DNA of 64,000 nt from NCBI GenBank assembly GCA_963710315.1, contig CAVPZW010000006.1:248001-312000 (forward strand), read 5' to 3'. Below the pieces are notes generated by a model. It ran no database searches. It worked only from the letters and a program-made list of their open reading frames with translations, and was not told the DNA's origin. This document shows, piece by piece, positions 10,526-19,712 of the stretch. The translations under genes were made by a program, and so were the position numbers. Origin of the DNA: Palsa-360 sp963710315 (GTDB lineage: Bacteria; Acidobacteriota; Terriglobia; Acidiferrales; UBA7541). How positions within the stretch are numbered: the stretch's first letter is position 1; the number at the start of each line of letters is the position of its first letter.

Positions 10526-11414
10526 ATGAAGATCGCATGTCGATTCGGACTGGGACGAATGGGCGCGGGAATGGCGCGCAATCTGCTTCGCGCGGGGCAT
10601 GCTGTGACAGCCTACAACCGCAGCCGCGAAAAGGCGGAAGCGCTGGCTCGGACGGCCGCGCGTGGCGAATTCCCCAACGGACGCCGCGCAAGACGCCGAA
10701 GTCGTGATGACCATGGTCGCGGACGACCAGGCGCTGGAGCAGATCGTTTTCGGAAGCGACGGAATCGCTTCGGCCATGAAGGCCGGTTGCATTCACATTT
10801 CTCACAGCACAATTAGCACAGCCCTGGCTCGCAAATTGACGGCCGAACACGCTCAGAGAAAGCAAGGATATCTCAGCGTGCCCGTATTCGGCCGGCCGGA
10901 TGCCGCGGAGAGTAAAAATTTGGTGGTTGTGGCAGCGGGGCCAGCTGAACTTGTGGAACGCTGCCGCCCACTTTTCGACGCCATCGGGCGGCAGACGTTT
11001 GTGATCGGCGCCGAACCTTGGCAGGCCAATGTAGCCAAAGTCTGCGGAAACTTTATGGTCGCCAGCGCCATTGAAGCAATGGGAGAAGCGTTTGCGACGC
11101 TACGAAAAGCGGGCGTGGAGCCGGAGATTTTCCTTGAAGTTATGCATTCCCTGCTCGGTTCGCAGGTGATAACCGGTTATGGGCGAATCATCGCGCAGGA
11201 GAAGTTCGAGCCGGCGGGGTTTGCCTTGAAATTAGGATTGAAAGATGTGCGCCTGGTGCTGGCAGCCTCCGAGGAATGCGCTTCGCCGATGCCGCTGGCC
11301 AGCCTGGTGCATGACCATTTGCTCTCCGGGCTCGCGCAAGGGCAGGGAGAAATGGATTGGTCGAGCGTGGCGCAGGTAATCGCGCGCAACGCCGGACTGA
11401 AGTCGAAATCGTAA
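10526..11414 (+). CDS. NAD-dependent beta-hydroxyacid dehydrogenase (HIBADH family, one frameshift)
   Basis: 6-phosphogluconate-dehydrogenase-like Rossmann enzyme that oxidises 3-hydroxy acids, or reduces small aldehydes or keto acids, with NAD(P). N-terminal FGLGRMGAGMARNLLRAGH is the dinucleotide motif, followed by the second-frame portion with DAEVVMTMVADD and the catalytic-lysine helix WQANVAKVCGNFMVASAIEA. The C-terminal all-helical domain ends at 11414. A single indel near 10655 separates the halves; the normal family length of about 295 residues is recovered when they are joined. The substrate cannot be told from sequence. Confidence 0.82.
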
Positions 11415-11528
11415 CAAGGCTTGAGCGTGGCGCCGTCGTCCCGCCGGCGGTTTTGCGGCGCGTGGTATTGGGACAAATCGCCGGCAAGATGCCGCCGCCA
11501 CCGTTCGGTTCTGAACTTAAGCGTCGGT

Positions 11529-11558
11529 TGTAGGTGCACGACATGTCGTGCACCTACA
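11529..11558. repeat. Perfect 30-bp palindrome (family C copy 1)
   Basis: Each arm reads TGTAGGTGCACGACA and is followed directly by its exact complement, with no loop. It lies 15 bases before the ribosome site of the crotonase gene. A related, looped copy is at 33799. It could be a dispersed palindromic repeat, an operator, or part of the crotonase leader. Confidence 0.8.
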
Positions 11559-11585
11559 GCAAATCGACCAACAGGAGGATCACCC

Positions 11586-12446
11586 ATGTCCCTAGTGGAT
11601 TTCGTGCCCACACCCAAGTTCGAGGAATACAAAGAGCGCTTCAAGCAGCATTACAAACTGGAGCGCAGCAAGGACGGCGTGATTGTGGTTCAAGCGCACA
11701 CGGCGGGAGGGCCCATTCAGCTGAGCGTGGAAAATCATCGCTCGGTCGGCCAGCTTTTCAAAACCATCGGCGCCGATCCCGAAAACGAAGTCATGATCTT
11801 CACCGGCTCGGGCCAGGATTTCATGATGGACGCGGACCCCGAAGGTTTTAAGCTCGAGCAGGAAGACTTGCAGCATTGGGCCTACGAATACGCCTACAAA
11901 GACGGCCGAATCAATGTCAGCTCGCTGGTGAACGATCTGGAAATTCCCACTATCGGCGTGCTGAATGGGCCTGGCTTTCATACGGAAATTTGCCTGATGT
12001 GCGATATCACCATTTGCGCGGAAGACGCCATCATCTTCGACCTGCACTACGAGATCGGCTCGGTTCCCGGCGATGGCATTCACAGCTGCTTTATCGAATT
12101 GCTTGGCGTGAAGAGGGCGGCCTATGCGCTGCTCACCAGCCAGGCCATTGACGCAAAGAAAGCTCTCGAATATGGATTGGTGAACGAAGTCGTGCCGCGA
12201 GATAAGCTGCTGGATCGCGCCAGGCAGCTTGCCGACCACATCATGACCCAGCCGCGCATCACCCGCCGGCTGACCACGCAAATCGTGCGGCGTCCCTGGA
12301 AGAAGAGGATTACCGATGATTTGGACGGCGGGTTCGGCATCCAGATGTTCGCGCACCTGGCCAAGAAAAAATCCATCCACAGCAGAAATCACATCGCTAC
12401 GTCGGTTGCCTACGTGAAAGAAGGCAAGGAAAACAATATTAAGTAG
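11586..12446 (+). CDS. Enoyl-CoA hydratase/isomerase family protein
   Basis: 286-residue crotonase-fold protein. The core (about 30-220) includes EVMIFTGSGQDFM, PTIGVLNGPGFHTEICLMCD and FDLHYEIGSVPGDG, followed by RAAYALLTSQAIDAKKALEYGLVNEVV, which is characteristic of the family. The classic catalytic glutamates are not all obvious, so hydratase, isomerase or hydrolase activity is open. Start ATG 11586 follows AGGAGG by 7 bases. Possibly co-transcribed with the upstream dehydrogenase in short-chain acid metabolism. Confidence 0.85.
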   Translation: MSLVDFVPTPKFEEYKERFKQHYKLERSKDGVIVVQAHTAGGPIQLSVENHRSVGQLFKTIGADPENEVMIFTGSGQDFMMDADPEGFKLEQEDLQHWAYEYAYKDGRINVSSLVNDLEIPTIGVLNGPGFHTEICLMCDITICAEDAIIFDLHYEIGSVPGDGIHSCFIELLGVKRAAYALLTSQAIDAKKALEYGLVNEVVPRDKLLDRARQLADHIMTQPRITRRLTTQIVRRPWKKRITDDLDGGFGIQMFAHLAKKKSIHSRNHIATSVAYVKEGKENNIK

Positions 12447-12452
12447 GGTTAC

Positions 12453-12524
12453 GTAACGCGGGCTTCAGCCTGCGGGGGTTAGTCCTTGCAAGGACCAAAA
12501 TCCGCAGGCTGAAGCCCGCGCTAC
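12453..12524. repeat. Dispersed palindromic repeat, family B copy 1
   Basis: Inverted repeat with arms about 24 bases long. The left arm contains GCGGGCTTCAGCCTGCGG and the loop contains TTAGTCCTTGCAAGGACC, itself partly self-complementary. It sits 6 bases after the crotonase stop and could act as a transcription end for it. Copies 2 and 3 are at 20898 and 31854. Confidence 0.9.
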
Positions 12525-12561
12525 ATAAAACCACCCACAATTTCCGGCTGGGGCGAAATCT

Positions 12562-13266
12562 TCAGTCCCGCGGATTGGTCGCAAAAATGGATACTTCTGG
12601 CGCGAAGCCTCGGTCGTCCATTTCCAGCATGGCTTTCACCACGTAGGCGATATCTTCTCCGCGTAGCTTGGTTTCATTCTCTTTTTGGGGTAGCCCTGCG
12701 GTTGGATAAAAATTCGTCAGGACTTCGCTGGGGTTGACCAAAATTACGCGGACATTGTATTTGCGCAGCTCCGCACGCCAGCACTCGGTCATGCCTCGAA
12801 GTGCGAACTTGCTGGCGTAGTATGCGGTGCCGTTGGGAGCGCCGCGCAGAGCGGCGGTCGAAGCGATATTCACGATGTTGCCGCGCTGCTTCTTCACGAA
12901 ATGCTTTGCGGCTTCGCGGGCCATCAGCATGGCGCCCGTAACATTGGTGGCAAACACATCCTCGAATTCCTTCTTGCCGAAATCGACGAGGTTCTTGAAG
13001 ACGCCACTGCCTGCATTGTTCACAAGAATGTCCAGATCTCCGAACTTTTGCAGGACGTCGCTATAGGTCCGCTCGACATCGGCCTCCACCGACACATCAG
13101 CGTGAATCGGGTGCACGCCCAGCTCTCGCGCCGTTTCCGCAAGCTTGCGTTCATCGCGCCCCGTGATGGCTACGCGCGCCCCGCCTGCGGCCAGCGATTG
13201 AGCGATGGCTCGTCCAATGCCGCTGCTGCCGCCGGTGATCAATGCGACTGAATTTTTAAGGTTCAT
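12562..13266 (-). CDS. SDR-family oxidoreductase
   Basis: 234-residue classical short-chain dehydrogenase. Cofactor motif TGGSSGIGRAIA, NNAG at about residue 85, active-site serine in NIASTAALRG and YxxxK in YYASKFAL. It reduces or oxidises an alcohol or ketone with NAD(P). Start ATG at 13266 has a strong GGGAGGGAAG site. It is convergent with the crotonase gene and separated from it by repeat B1. Confidence 0.9.
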   Translation of the reverse strand: MNLKNSVALITGGSSGIGRAIAQSLAAGGARVAITGRDERKLAETARELGVHPIHADVSVEADVERTYSDVLQKFGDLDILVNNAGSGVFKNLVDFGKKEFEDVFATNVTGAMLMAREAAKHFVKKQRGNIVNIASTAALRGAPNGTAYYASKFALRGMTECWRAELRKYNVRVILVNPSEVLTNFYPTAGLPQKENETKLRGEDIAYVVKAMLEMDDRGFAPEVSIFATNPRD

Positions 13267-13420
13267 GTTCTTCCCTCCCCTGGATTGCAAACCATGTAAT
13301 CTTGCCACACCCAGGCCAGCGGCGCGACTGCACACCTGTTGCGGCGACGGCCGCAACAGATGTGCTCTAAGCTATAGCGATGAAGTTATTATTGTGCGGG
13401 CCGCACAAAAAATGTGTCAC

Positions 13421-13515
13421 ATTTTGGCATTCCGAGCGGAGCGAGGAATCTCTCTTTTTTTCTTGCTGGTCTAAACCGAGGAGAGATTTCTCGCTTCGCT
13501 CGGGTTAAGAAATTA
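13421..13515. repeat. Dispersed palindromic repeat, family A copy 2 (degenerate)
   Basis: Inner arms match family A (left arm CATTCCGAGCGGAGCGAGG) but the right arm has drifted (CTCGGGTTAAG instead of CTCGGAATGAC). The outer arm is replaced by a short palindrome TTGTGCGGGCCGCACAA just upstream. It lies between two leftward genes. Confidence 0.85.
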
Positions 13516-13549
13516 AATTTTCTTGCAACTTGTTCAGGCACGCGCCGGA

Positions 13550-14308
13550 CTATTTCTCGAAGCTCTCGAACTCCAGGTTATCCTCGCAAACGTCTTCCAA
13601 AATATCCCAGGTAGGTTGCAGCCGAAAACTCATTTGCGCCGTCCAGGGTTTCGGGTAGCTCTTGGGGTCGTCGAACGTGAAGTCAACTTGCAACGTCTTA
13701 TCATCTACTCGATGGATGCGCTCGACGATGTGCATCTGGTCGCTCTCCGGATGGCCCAGGCGGTCCAGCCAGAGCTTTCCCTTCATGCCGATGGTGTCAA
13801 CGACCAGCGTGTCGCCTTCCCAGTGGCCTATGGAGTGGCCGTTGTAGGTGGGCGTCAAGTCGTCGGGATGCTTGCGCCCATCGACAAAAATGTGGCGAAC
13901 GGTGTGGTCGGACTCGAAGATTTCGATCACTTCCTTGGGCGTCTGCACGATCTGCATGGGAAAAAGTTGCAAGTAGATATACGGCATGCCTGGAGGAATG
14001 CACTTGTAAACCATGTCATTGGTTTCCTTGAGCGAGACGCCGCGCGGTCCCTGCGACGGTTTTGTTGCGTCGAACTGCGCTTTTCCCCAGGCAGTCATTG
14101 GCGGATCGCCTTTGCTGAATGACGCGAAGTCATAGTTGCTGCGCATGGCATTCCAGACTCCAGAAAAGTCCGGGGGCGCTGCAGCGCTTTGCGCCTTTGC
14201 CGCAGGCGGTTGGGCAGTCGCCTGATTATTGCTCTGGGCGAACAGGGTGCAGGAAAAAGTCAACGCCGCTCCCATTACCAGCATCACCGCGAATAGGCGA
14301 TTTCGCAT
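13550..14308 (-). CDS. Secreted protein of unknown function (WEGDTLVVDT family)
   Basis: 252 residues with a signal peptide (1-25) followed by an alanine/glutamine-rich linker. The body contains PDFSGVWNAM near the N terminus and GHSIGHWEGDTLVVDTIGM near the middle, a combination I recognise from large paralogous families in soil bacteria with no established activity. The fold is probably beta-rich. Start ATG 14308 follows GGGAGGATTGGC. A fragment of the same family is present at 52388-52600. I assign no function. Confidence 0.75.
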   Translation of the reverse strand: MRNRLFAVMLVMGAALTFSCTLFAQSNNQATAQPPAAKAQSAAAPPDFSGVWNAMRSNYDFASFSKGDPPMTAWGKAQFDATKPSQGPRGVSLKETNDMVYKCIPPGMPYIYLQLFPMQIVQTPKEVIEIFESDHTVRHIFVDGRKHPDDLTPTYNGHSIGHWEGDTLVVDTIGMKGKLWLDRLGHPESDQMHIVERIHRVDDKTLQVDFTFDDPKSYPKPWTAQMSFRLQPTWDILEDVCEDNLEFESFEK

Positions 14309-14645
14309 GCCAATCCTCCCTTGCGCTCACCTTGAAGATTGCAATTCTGATCTTGGTATTCTGTGCACGCATGGTACGCTCCCCCGATTCTCGACACAAC
14401 AAATTTGCGGCCGCAGTGTTTGCGTTTCGATCTGCAATTTTTGTAGGACAGCTACTCTTGGCTATCGTTGCTCGTTTTCAGATGCGCAAAAGCGGACAGC
14501 CAGGAGTAGCCGTCCTGCAAGGCAGTCAAATATCTTGTTCCGAACGCGGGAGAAGCGTACGATGCGCGAGCTGGCAGGACAAAGATGGAATTCCAGATGG
14601 AAGAAAACTATTGAGATAAGAAATTCAATTCTTGCGGGGTAAATT
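14309..14645. other. Divergent intergenic region
   Basis: 337 bases between the leftward secreted-protein gene and rightward aquaporin gene. No ORF with a ribosome site or known domain was seen. It should hold both promoters. Confidence 0.5.
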
Positions 14646-15338
14646 ATGTCAATTGGCAAGCGTGCATCGGCGGAGTTCTTCGGGACATTTTGGCTGGTTT
14701 TCGGCGGATGCGGCAGCGCAGTGCTGGCCGCGGCATTCCCGAGCCTGGGAATTGGCTTCGTTGGCGTTGCGCTGGCGTTTGGCTTGACCGTGCTGACCAT
14801 GGCCTACGCAATCGGTCACATTTCCGGATGCCACTTAAATCCGGCTGTATCGGTGGGACTGCTCGCGGGCAAGCGATTCCCCGCCTCCGATCTTGTGCCC
14901 TATGTGATCGCCCAGGTTGCGGGCGGCATTTGCGGGGCAGGAGTCCTCTACATCATCGCAAGCGGCAAGGCTGGGTTTGACCTCAGCGGAGGCTTCGCCT
15001 CCAACGGGTACGCGCAACATTCTCCCGGAGGCTATTCCCTCCTGGCATGTTTCGTGGCGGAGGTGGTCCTGACCATGTTCTTCTTGCTCATTATCATGGG
15101 CTCGACAGACAAACGCGCACCGCAGGGATTTGCGCCAATCGCCATCGGCCTCGGCTTGACCCTCGTTCATCTCATCGGCATTCCGGTCACGAATCTTTCC
15201 GTGAACCCTGCGCGAAGCACCGGCCCGGCCATTTTCGTGGGCGGATGGGCGCTGGCGCAGCTGTGGTTATTCTGGGTGGCGCCAATCGTCGGTGCGGCCA
15301 TCGGCGGCGGTGTCTACAGCGCTCTATTCGGCGAATAG
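14646..15338 (+). CDS. aqpZ: Aquaporin Z-like water channel
   Basis: 230-residue inner-membrane channel with six transmembrane helices and both half-helix motifs, HLNPAVSVG (first NPA) and LSVNPARSTG (second NPA with the selectivity-filter arginine). Length and spacing match AqpZ rather than the longer glycerol facilitators. Start ATG follows GCGGGG. No partner gene is evident. Confidence 0.93.
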   Translation: MSIGKRASAEFFGTFWLVFGGCGSAVLAAAFPSLGIGFVGVALAFGLTVLTMAYAIGHISGCHLNPAVSVGLLAGKRFPASDLVPYVIAQVAGGICGAGVLYIIASGKAGFDLSGGFASNGYAQHSPGGYSLLACFVAEVVLTMFFLLIIMGSTDKRAPQGFAPIAIGLGLTLVHLIGIPVTNLSVNPARSTGPAIFVGGWALAQLWLFWVAPIVGAAIGGGVYSALFGE

Positions 15339-15369
15339 CCGCGCCGTGCTTCGAGAATTCGAGAAATAC

Positions 15370-16464
15370 TTACGGCAATTGAAAATCGCCCGCTGGAGGC
15401 TGAGGCGGATTATTTTTCCAATAGTCGATCCAAGTCACCAGCATGGCATTGAACTCTTCGGGATGTTCGCGGTACATGAAATGGCCGGCGTTGTTGAAAA
15501 CGAATAGCTGCGCTTTAGTATTTTTTGCAGCGATAATGTCATAGAGCGCCATCTCGCCTTTGAGTTGCGCCGTGGCGTCCGCCTCGCCCCAGTCGAGCAC
15601 ATCATTCTTGCCCGCAACCATCAGCACCGGCATCTGCAGCATGCCTTCCATCTTGATGCGCTCGAGCATTTTGTCCCGGTACGCTGCGGCGGCCTGCTGC
15701 GATTCGCCGGAGCCGGATCGAAGTTTGTCGCGCGCTTCCTTGGATTTGGGCAGTCCGGCCATGTACTCGTCAGCCTTCCAGTACTCATCGTCAAAAGTTG
15801 TCGGCAGCCAAGCCAATTCATAGACGCGGCACTTTAGGCCCGCGTACTGCGATTGGTCGGGGCATTTCTTCAGCATGTTCACAAGTTTGGTCTGCGGCTG
15901 CGGCGGATTTTCCGGCCCTACGGCCAGAATCGTCAGCGTGCGCGCAATGTCCGGATGCTCGATGGCGAGGTACATGACAATCGCGCCTCCGGCCGAGTGG
16001 CCGACCAGATGAACCTTGCCGAGCTTGAGCGTCTGGATGAAGTTGAACACGAAATCGACGTCGCCCTGATAGCTGTACTGCTTATCGTCCGTGGGATTCC
16101 CGGACATGCCGCTGGCAAGGCGGTCAACCGCATAAATATGGAAATGCTTGGCGAGGGCAGGTATGTTCCTGGACCAGACGTTGGCGGTGGAAGATCCGGC
16201 GGTGAACCCGCCATGAACCAGCACCATCGGCTCGCCCTGGCCGGCTTCGTAATAGCGCGCCTTCACTCCGTTCACATTCACAAATTTCGATTTCAGTCCG
16301 CCGATCTCGGACTGCGGATCGGGCTTGTCCTGCGCGAAGGCGGAAGATGCGCCGCATGCAATCAGGATGGCGAAACAGGCGGCCAGCCTTCTGGTGCGGG
16401 CTGCCATCCAATTGACGCGGTTACTGCGCGCTGGCACTTGCGATGCTATTGTTTGGAATGACAT
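15370..16464 (-). CDS. Secreted alpha/beta hydrolase
   Basis: 364 residues with a signal peptide (about 20-45), then an alpha/beta-hydrolase fold: oxyanion region VLVHGGFTAGS, nucleophile elbow GHSAGGA, acid near KNDVLDW and histidine in NNAGHFMYREH. Probably an esterase or epoxide-hydrolase-like enzyme of the periplasm; the substrate is unknown. Start ATG 16464 is preceded by AGAGGAG, preferred over upstream in-frame codons without a ribosome site. Confidence 0.88.
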   Translation of the reverse strand: MSFQTIASQVPARSNRVNWMAARTRRLAACFAILIACGASSAFAQDKPDPQSEIGGLKSKFVNVNGVKARYYEAGQGEPMVLVHGGFTAGSSTANVWSRNIPALAKHFHIYAVDRLASGMSGNPTDDKQYSYQGDVDFVFNFIQTLKLGKVHLVGHSAGGAIVMYLAIEHPDIARTLTILAVGPENPPQPQTKLVNMLKKCPDQSQYAGLKCRVYELAWLPTTFDDEYWKADEYMAGLPKSKEARDKLRSGSGESQQAAAAYRDKMLERIKMEGMLQMPVLMVAGKNDVLDWGEADATAQLKGEMALYDIIAAKNTKAQLFVFNNAGHFMYREHPEEFNAMLVTWIDYWKNNPPQPPAGDFQLP

Positions 16465-16689
16465 GGGTCGTTGCTCCTCTAGAATAAAGACATAGATCCG
16501 GAATTTCCGGATTGAACCACCGTCTCGCGCATCGTACTCTTCTCCTGCTTGCGGCACAAATCATATGCACGCAAAGAGTTCCTCGCTGAATCGATTGGCT
16601 CCGAAGAATTACTTCAATCCTGGGGGAACGAATTCTCGGAGAGCAGCGCCAAATCAAGTTTATTTCGCGCCTGCATGAGATAATGGGCC

Positions 16690-17232
16690 GTGCGCATAAG
16701 CAACATAATTGCGGCAGCGAGCCTAATTTGCGCCGCTGCGGGGTTGCTGGTGGCGGGAATGGAACGGCCATTGGAAACCGTTCGGCACGTCGATTTAAAC
16801 CGCTATGCTGGCAGATGGTTCGAGATCGCCCGGTACCCCAATTGGTTCGAGAAGAAATGCGATCGGGATGTAACTGCTGAATATTCCACCAAACAAAACG
16901 GCGATATTCGCGTGGTCAACTCCTGCATCAACCGCGCGGGAAAGACCGAACGATCCGAAGGAACGGCCAAAATTGTTGACGCAACTACAAATGCAAAATT
17001 GAAAGTAACTTTCTTTTGGCCTTTTTACGGCAAGTACTGGGTGATTGGGCTGGGCGACCAGTACGAATATGCAATCGTGGGAGAACCCTCGCGGAATTAC
17101 CTCTGGATTCTAAGCCGCACTCCAGCCATGCAAGACTCGGTCTACCAAGAAATTCTGCATCTATTGACGACGAACGGTTACGATCCCGCGAAATTGTTAA
17201 GAACCACGCAGACTGCGGCCGCAAAACCGTAA
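16690..17232 (+). CDS. Bacterial lipocalin (Blc-like)
   Basis: 180 residues. An N-terminal hydrophobic signal (1-23) precedes the lipocalin barrel with the signature LNRYAGRWFEIARYPNWFEK (first conserved region) and later YWVIGLGDQYEYAIVGEPSR and YLWILSRTP. Bacterial lipocalins bind fatty acids or lysophospholipids at the outer membrane. No lipobox cysteine is evident, so it is probably soluble. The start is GTG with a weak ribosome site. Confidence 0.88.
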   Translation: MRISNIIAAASLICAAAGLLVAGMERPLETVRHVDLNRYAGRWFEIARYPNWFEKKCDRDVTAEYSTKQNGDIRVVNSCINRAGKTERSEGTAKIVDATTNAKLKVTFFWPFYGKYWVIGLGDQYEYAIVGEPSRNYLWILSRTPAMQDSVYQEILHLLTTNGYDPAKLLRTTQTAAAKP

Positions 17233-17258
17233 CCTCGAAATATTCTCCGCTTGGCGGG

Positions 17259-17391
17259 TTGCGAAAAAAGTCATAAAACGTTTTGTCATTCCGAGCGGAG
17301 CGAGGAATCTCTCCTTCTTTTCATGGACTCGAACCGAGGAGAGATTCCTCGCTCCGTTCGGAAAGACAAAATAGACTACTTGTTCCGCAGT
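17259..17391. repeat. Dispersed palindromic repeat, family A copy 3
   Basis: Inner inverted repeat 17281-17372 (TTTTGTCATTCCGAGCGGAG and a near-perfect complement) with weak outer arms (TTGCGAAAAAAG and GTTCCGCAG). It lies between convergent genes (lipocalin and PepSY protein), where it could also act as a two-way transcription end. Confidence 0.88.
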
Positions 17392-17416
17392 CTGTTAAGA
17401 GCAATAGCCGGCCAAA

Positions 17417-18106
17417 TCAGGATACCCAGAAAGAATAGACAAACCAGCACAGCAGCGCGCCTACGGCCATCAATAAGAGTCCTGCAAAGCGCCGCTTGTT
17501 GAGGAAGAAAATCAAAGTGAGTCCCGTCAGGGACACCAGCGTCAGCATCACCGCGGAAATATCGATGACCAGAGACCACTTTTCCCCGGTGTTTCGGCCC
17601 TTGTGCAGATCGTTGATTACCGCGACCAGACTGAAGGGGCTTACGGACAGGTCATACTTTCCTGTGGCCCGTTCTATGGTCGCGTCCGCCTCGTATCCAG
17701 GGCCCTTGAACACAGCTTCGCATTGATCCCCATCCACGCGGAATTCGGAGAGGGTTCCTTTTGTGTGATAGGTACGGCGAAAGTATTTTTCAATTTCGTC
17801 CTTGGCCACCGCGGCCGGGTCGGAAGTATTCGACCAGTCCTTGTTCAGCGTGCCGTGATAGATGGCCGGGCGGCGCAGAGTGTCGAACCACTCGGCGTGA
17901 TTCAAGAGAAGGCCTGTAACCGCGAAAAAAAGAAGAATTGCGAAGCTGACCATCGACAGATAGGTGTGCAGCCAGCGCGCGATATGCGCGAAGCGGCGCT
18001 TCAAATGCAAGTAACTGGAATCGAATGAAACGGCGCGCGAAGAGCCGTTGGACTCGCCGCTCTGGCTATTGGGCGATTTTGTGGTAGTCAAGGGTAGCCG
18101 ACGCAA
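17417..18106 (-). CDS. PepSY-associated transmembrane protein
   Basis: 229 residues. The first membrane helix is in WLHTYLSMVSFAILLFFAVTGLLLNH (about 45-70, with the H...H pattern of PepSY_TM proteins), then a periplasmic PepSY-like domain, then two C-terminal helices (about 175-225). PepSY_TM proteins often bind heme and move electrons across the membrane. It overlaps the upstream ApbE-like gene by 41 bases, implying one transcript or a start further downstream. The pairing suggests an extracytoplasmic flavin/electron-transfer function. Confidence 0.78.
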   Translation of the reverse strand: MRRLPLTTTKSPNSQSGESNGSSRAVSFDSSYLHLKRRFAHIARWLHTYLSMVSFAILLFFAVTGLLLNHAEWFDTLRRPAIYHGTLNKDWSNTSDPAAVAKDEIEKYFRRTYHTKGTLSEFRVDGDQCEAVFKGPGYEADATIERATGKYDLSVSPFSLVAVINDLHKGRNTGEKWSLVIDISAVMLTLVSLTGLTLIFFLNKRRFAGLLLMAVGALLCWFVYSFWVS

Positions 18107-19625
18107 TCTCTACATCGCCCGGAAGCTGGTACTGTTTGGGCGTGCCGTTGAAATCCATTTCCTGGTGCATCAGTTGATACGAGCCATGCTCGCGCACCGC
18201 TTCGATCATCACGTTGTATTTCCCTGCCTTGACTACATTTCCGAAATCGTCCTTGCCATCCCATCGGAACGTGTATTTCCCGGGAGGGCGCGTGGCGCTG
18301 GAAACCGAATTCATGATGTGCGTGTCTTCGCTCACAGAGCGCGTATTTTCAACGCGATTCCAGGCGCGCAATTCGCTGAGGTATTTGTATTTTCCGAACC
18401 ACAGGGAAATGGTGCGCACGGGAGCGTGGTTTTCGTTCTCAATCCACACGGCAACGTAGGGGCGATGCACGCGGTATCCTTCGATCAGGCTCAGCTCGAT
18501 GGTAATGGCAAGCTCATATTTGGCGTCCCACTGGGATGCGCCGGATTGCGCGGCAACCGTCTGGTAAACCGCCGCAGGCTTTCGCGCCGCCGTGCGTGGC
18601 GCGGGCGCCGCTTGGTACGAACTCCATCCCGGGCTCACGATTTTTTCGCCATTCTCTTTTACGAGAAGATATTCCACGCCCGGCAGGCTGGCAACTAAAC
18701 GCGAGCTTTCCTCCGCAGTCAGCACGGAAAGCGCCGTGGCCAGCGCGCCCGCCACGGCCGGAGACTGCGCGATAACCGTAGAACTGATGATTTGCTGCGC
18801 GGGCATGCCGGTACGAGGGTCAACGATGTGCGAATAGTGACGCCCGCCTATCTCCACGCCGCGCCGGTAATCTCCGCTGGTGGCCACGGCGCGATCATGA
18901 ATGAGCAGGTGCGCGATGGGCACTCCATTTTCCGCGTCTGACTTGGGATCGGAAACGTCCACCGGCTCATTCCAGTTTCCGCGCACCACCAGGTCTCCGC
19001 CAGCATTGATGACCAAACCTTGCGCGCCGGATGCACTGAGCGCAGCGTCCGCGGCACGCCCGGCGATGTAACTTTTCACAAAAGAGTTCAGCGCCAGCGG
19101 AGCATCGCTGGTGTGCGTCGCCGTACGATTCACGGGATCGAGTTGCCAATGTACTCTGCGAACGCCGGCAACGGCGTTATCCAATTCGGCTTGGGACGGA
19201 AGGCGCTTCTCGGCGGCGGCTCGCTTCCAAACTCGAGTAATGGTTTCGGCGGAAGCATCTAGCGCGCCGTGAGTCAGCTCGCGCCATTTGTCAAACAAGC
19301 TGAACACTTCAAATAGTTCCGGAGAGACCTGCACGGGCTGGTCCATGGTGCGAAACCATTTGCTGAATTCACTCTCCGAATCCCATGAACTAAGAATCTT
19401 CGACTCGCGATCGATCTCCGCCAGCACCGCTTGATCCGCCTTCTCCGACTGCTCTGCGGAGGTGGCCGCGACTTTGATTTCCAGCGAAGTGCCCATCACA
19501 TTTTCGTATTGGAAGACGTACAAGTGGCTGCGCGTGGCCTCGGTCGAAGATCCCGCCAGGCACAGCGCCAGCATCAGAATCGCGAAAATAGTGAATGTGG
19601 ATCTCATTGCAGACGCTCGCGACAA
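18066..19625 (-). CDS. ApbE-type FAD:protein FMN transferase fused to DUF2271
   Basis: 519 residues with a signal peptide (about 7-28). The ApbE domain spans about 35-330 with VMGTSLEIKV, INAGGDLVVRGNW, YSHIVDPRTGMPA and the SPAVAGALATALSV segment typical of FMN transferases. A C-terminal DUF2271-like domain (about 370-515) follows, including VHRPYVAVWIENENHAPVRT and FRWDGKDDFGN. ApbE attaches FMN covalently to threonine or serine of exported proteins. The TTG start at 19625 is chosen because GGAGAGG lies 5 bases upstream; ATG 19607 is an alternative. No FMN-binding substrate protein is visible next door. Confidence 0.85.
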   Translation of the reverse strand: MSRASAMRSTFTIFAILMLALCLAGSSTEATRSHLYVFQYENVMGTSLEIKVAATSAEQSEKADQAVLAEIDRESKILSSWDSESEFSKWFRTMDQPVQVSPELFEVFSLFDKWRELTHGALDASAETITRVWKRAAAEKRLPSQAELDNAVAGVRRVHWQLDPVNRTATHTSDAPLALNSFVKSYIAGRAADAALSASGAQGLVINAGGDLVVRGNWNEPVDVSDPKSDAENGVPIAHLLIHDRAVATSGDYRRGVEIGGRHYSHIVDPRTGMPAQQIISSTVIAQSPAVAGALATALSVLTAEESSRLVASLPGVEYLLVKENGEKIVSPGWSSYQAAPAPRTAARKPAAVYQTVAAQSGASQWDAKYELAITIELSLIEGYRVHRPYVAVWIENENHAPVRTISLWFGKYKYLSELRAWNRVENTRSVSEDTHIMNSVSSATRPPGKYTFRWDGKDDFGNVVKAGKYNVMIEAVREHGSYQLMHQEMDFNGTPKQYQLPGDVEIASATLDYHKIAQ

Positions 19626-19712
19626 ACAATCCTCTCCATTCCGCCTTATGGCCCCGAGGAGTTTACACCGGCAACCACCTCCTGACGAATCCGTGATCTA
19701 GCAAATTAGCAG

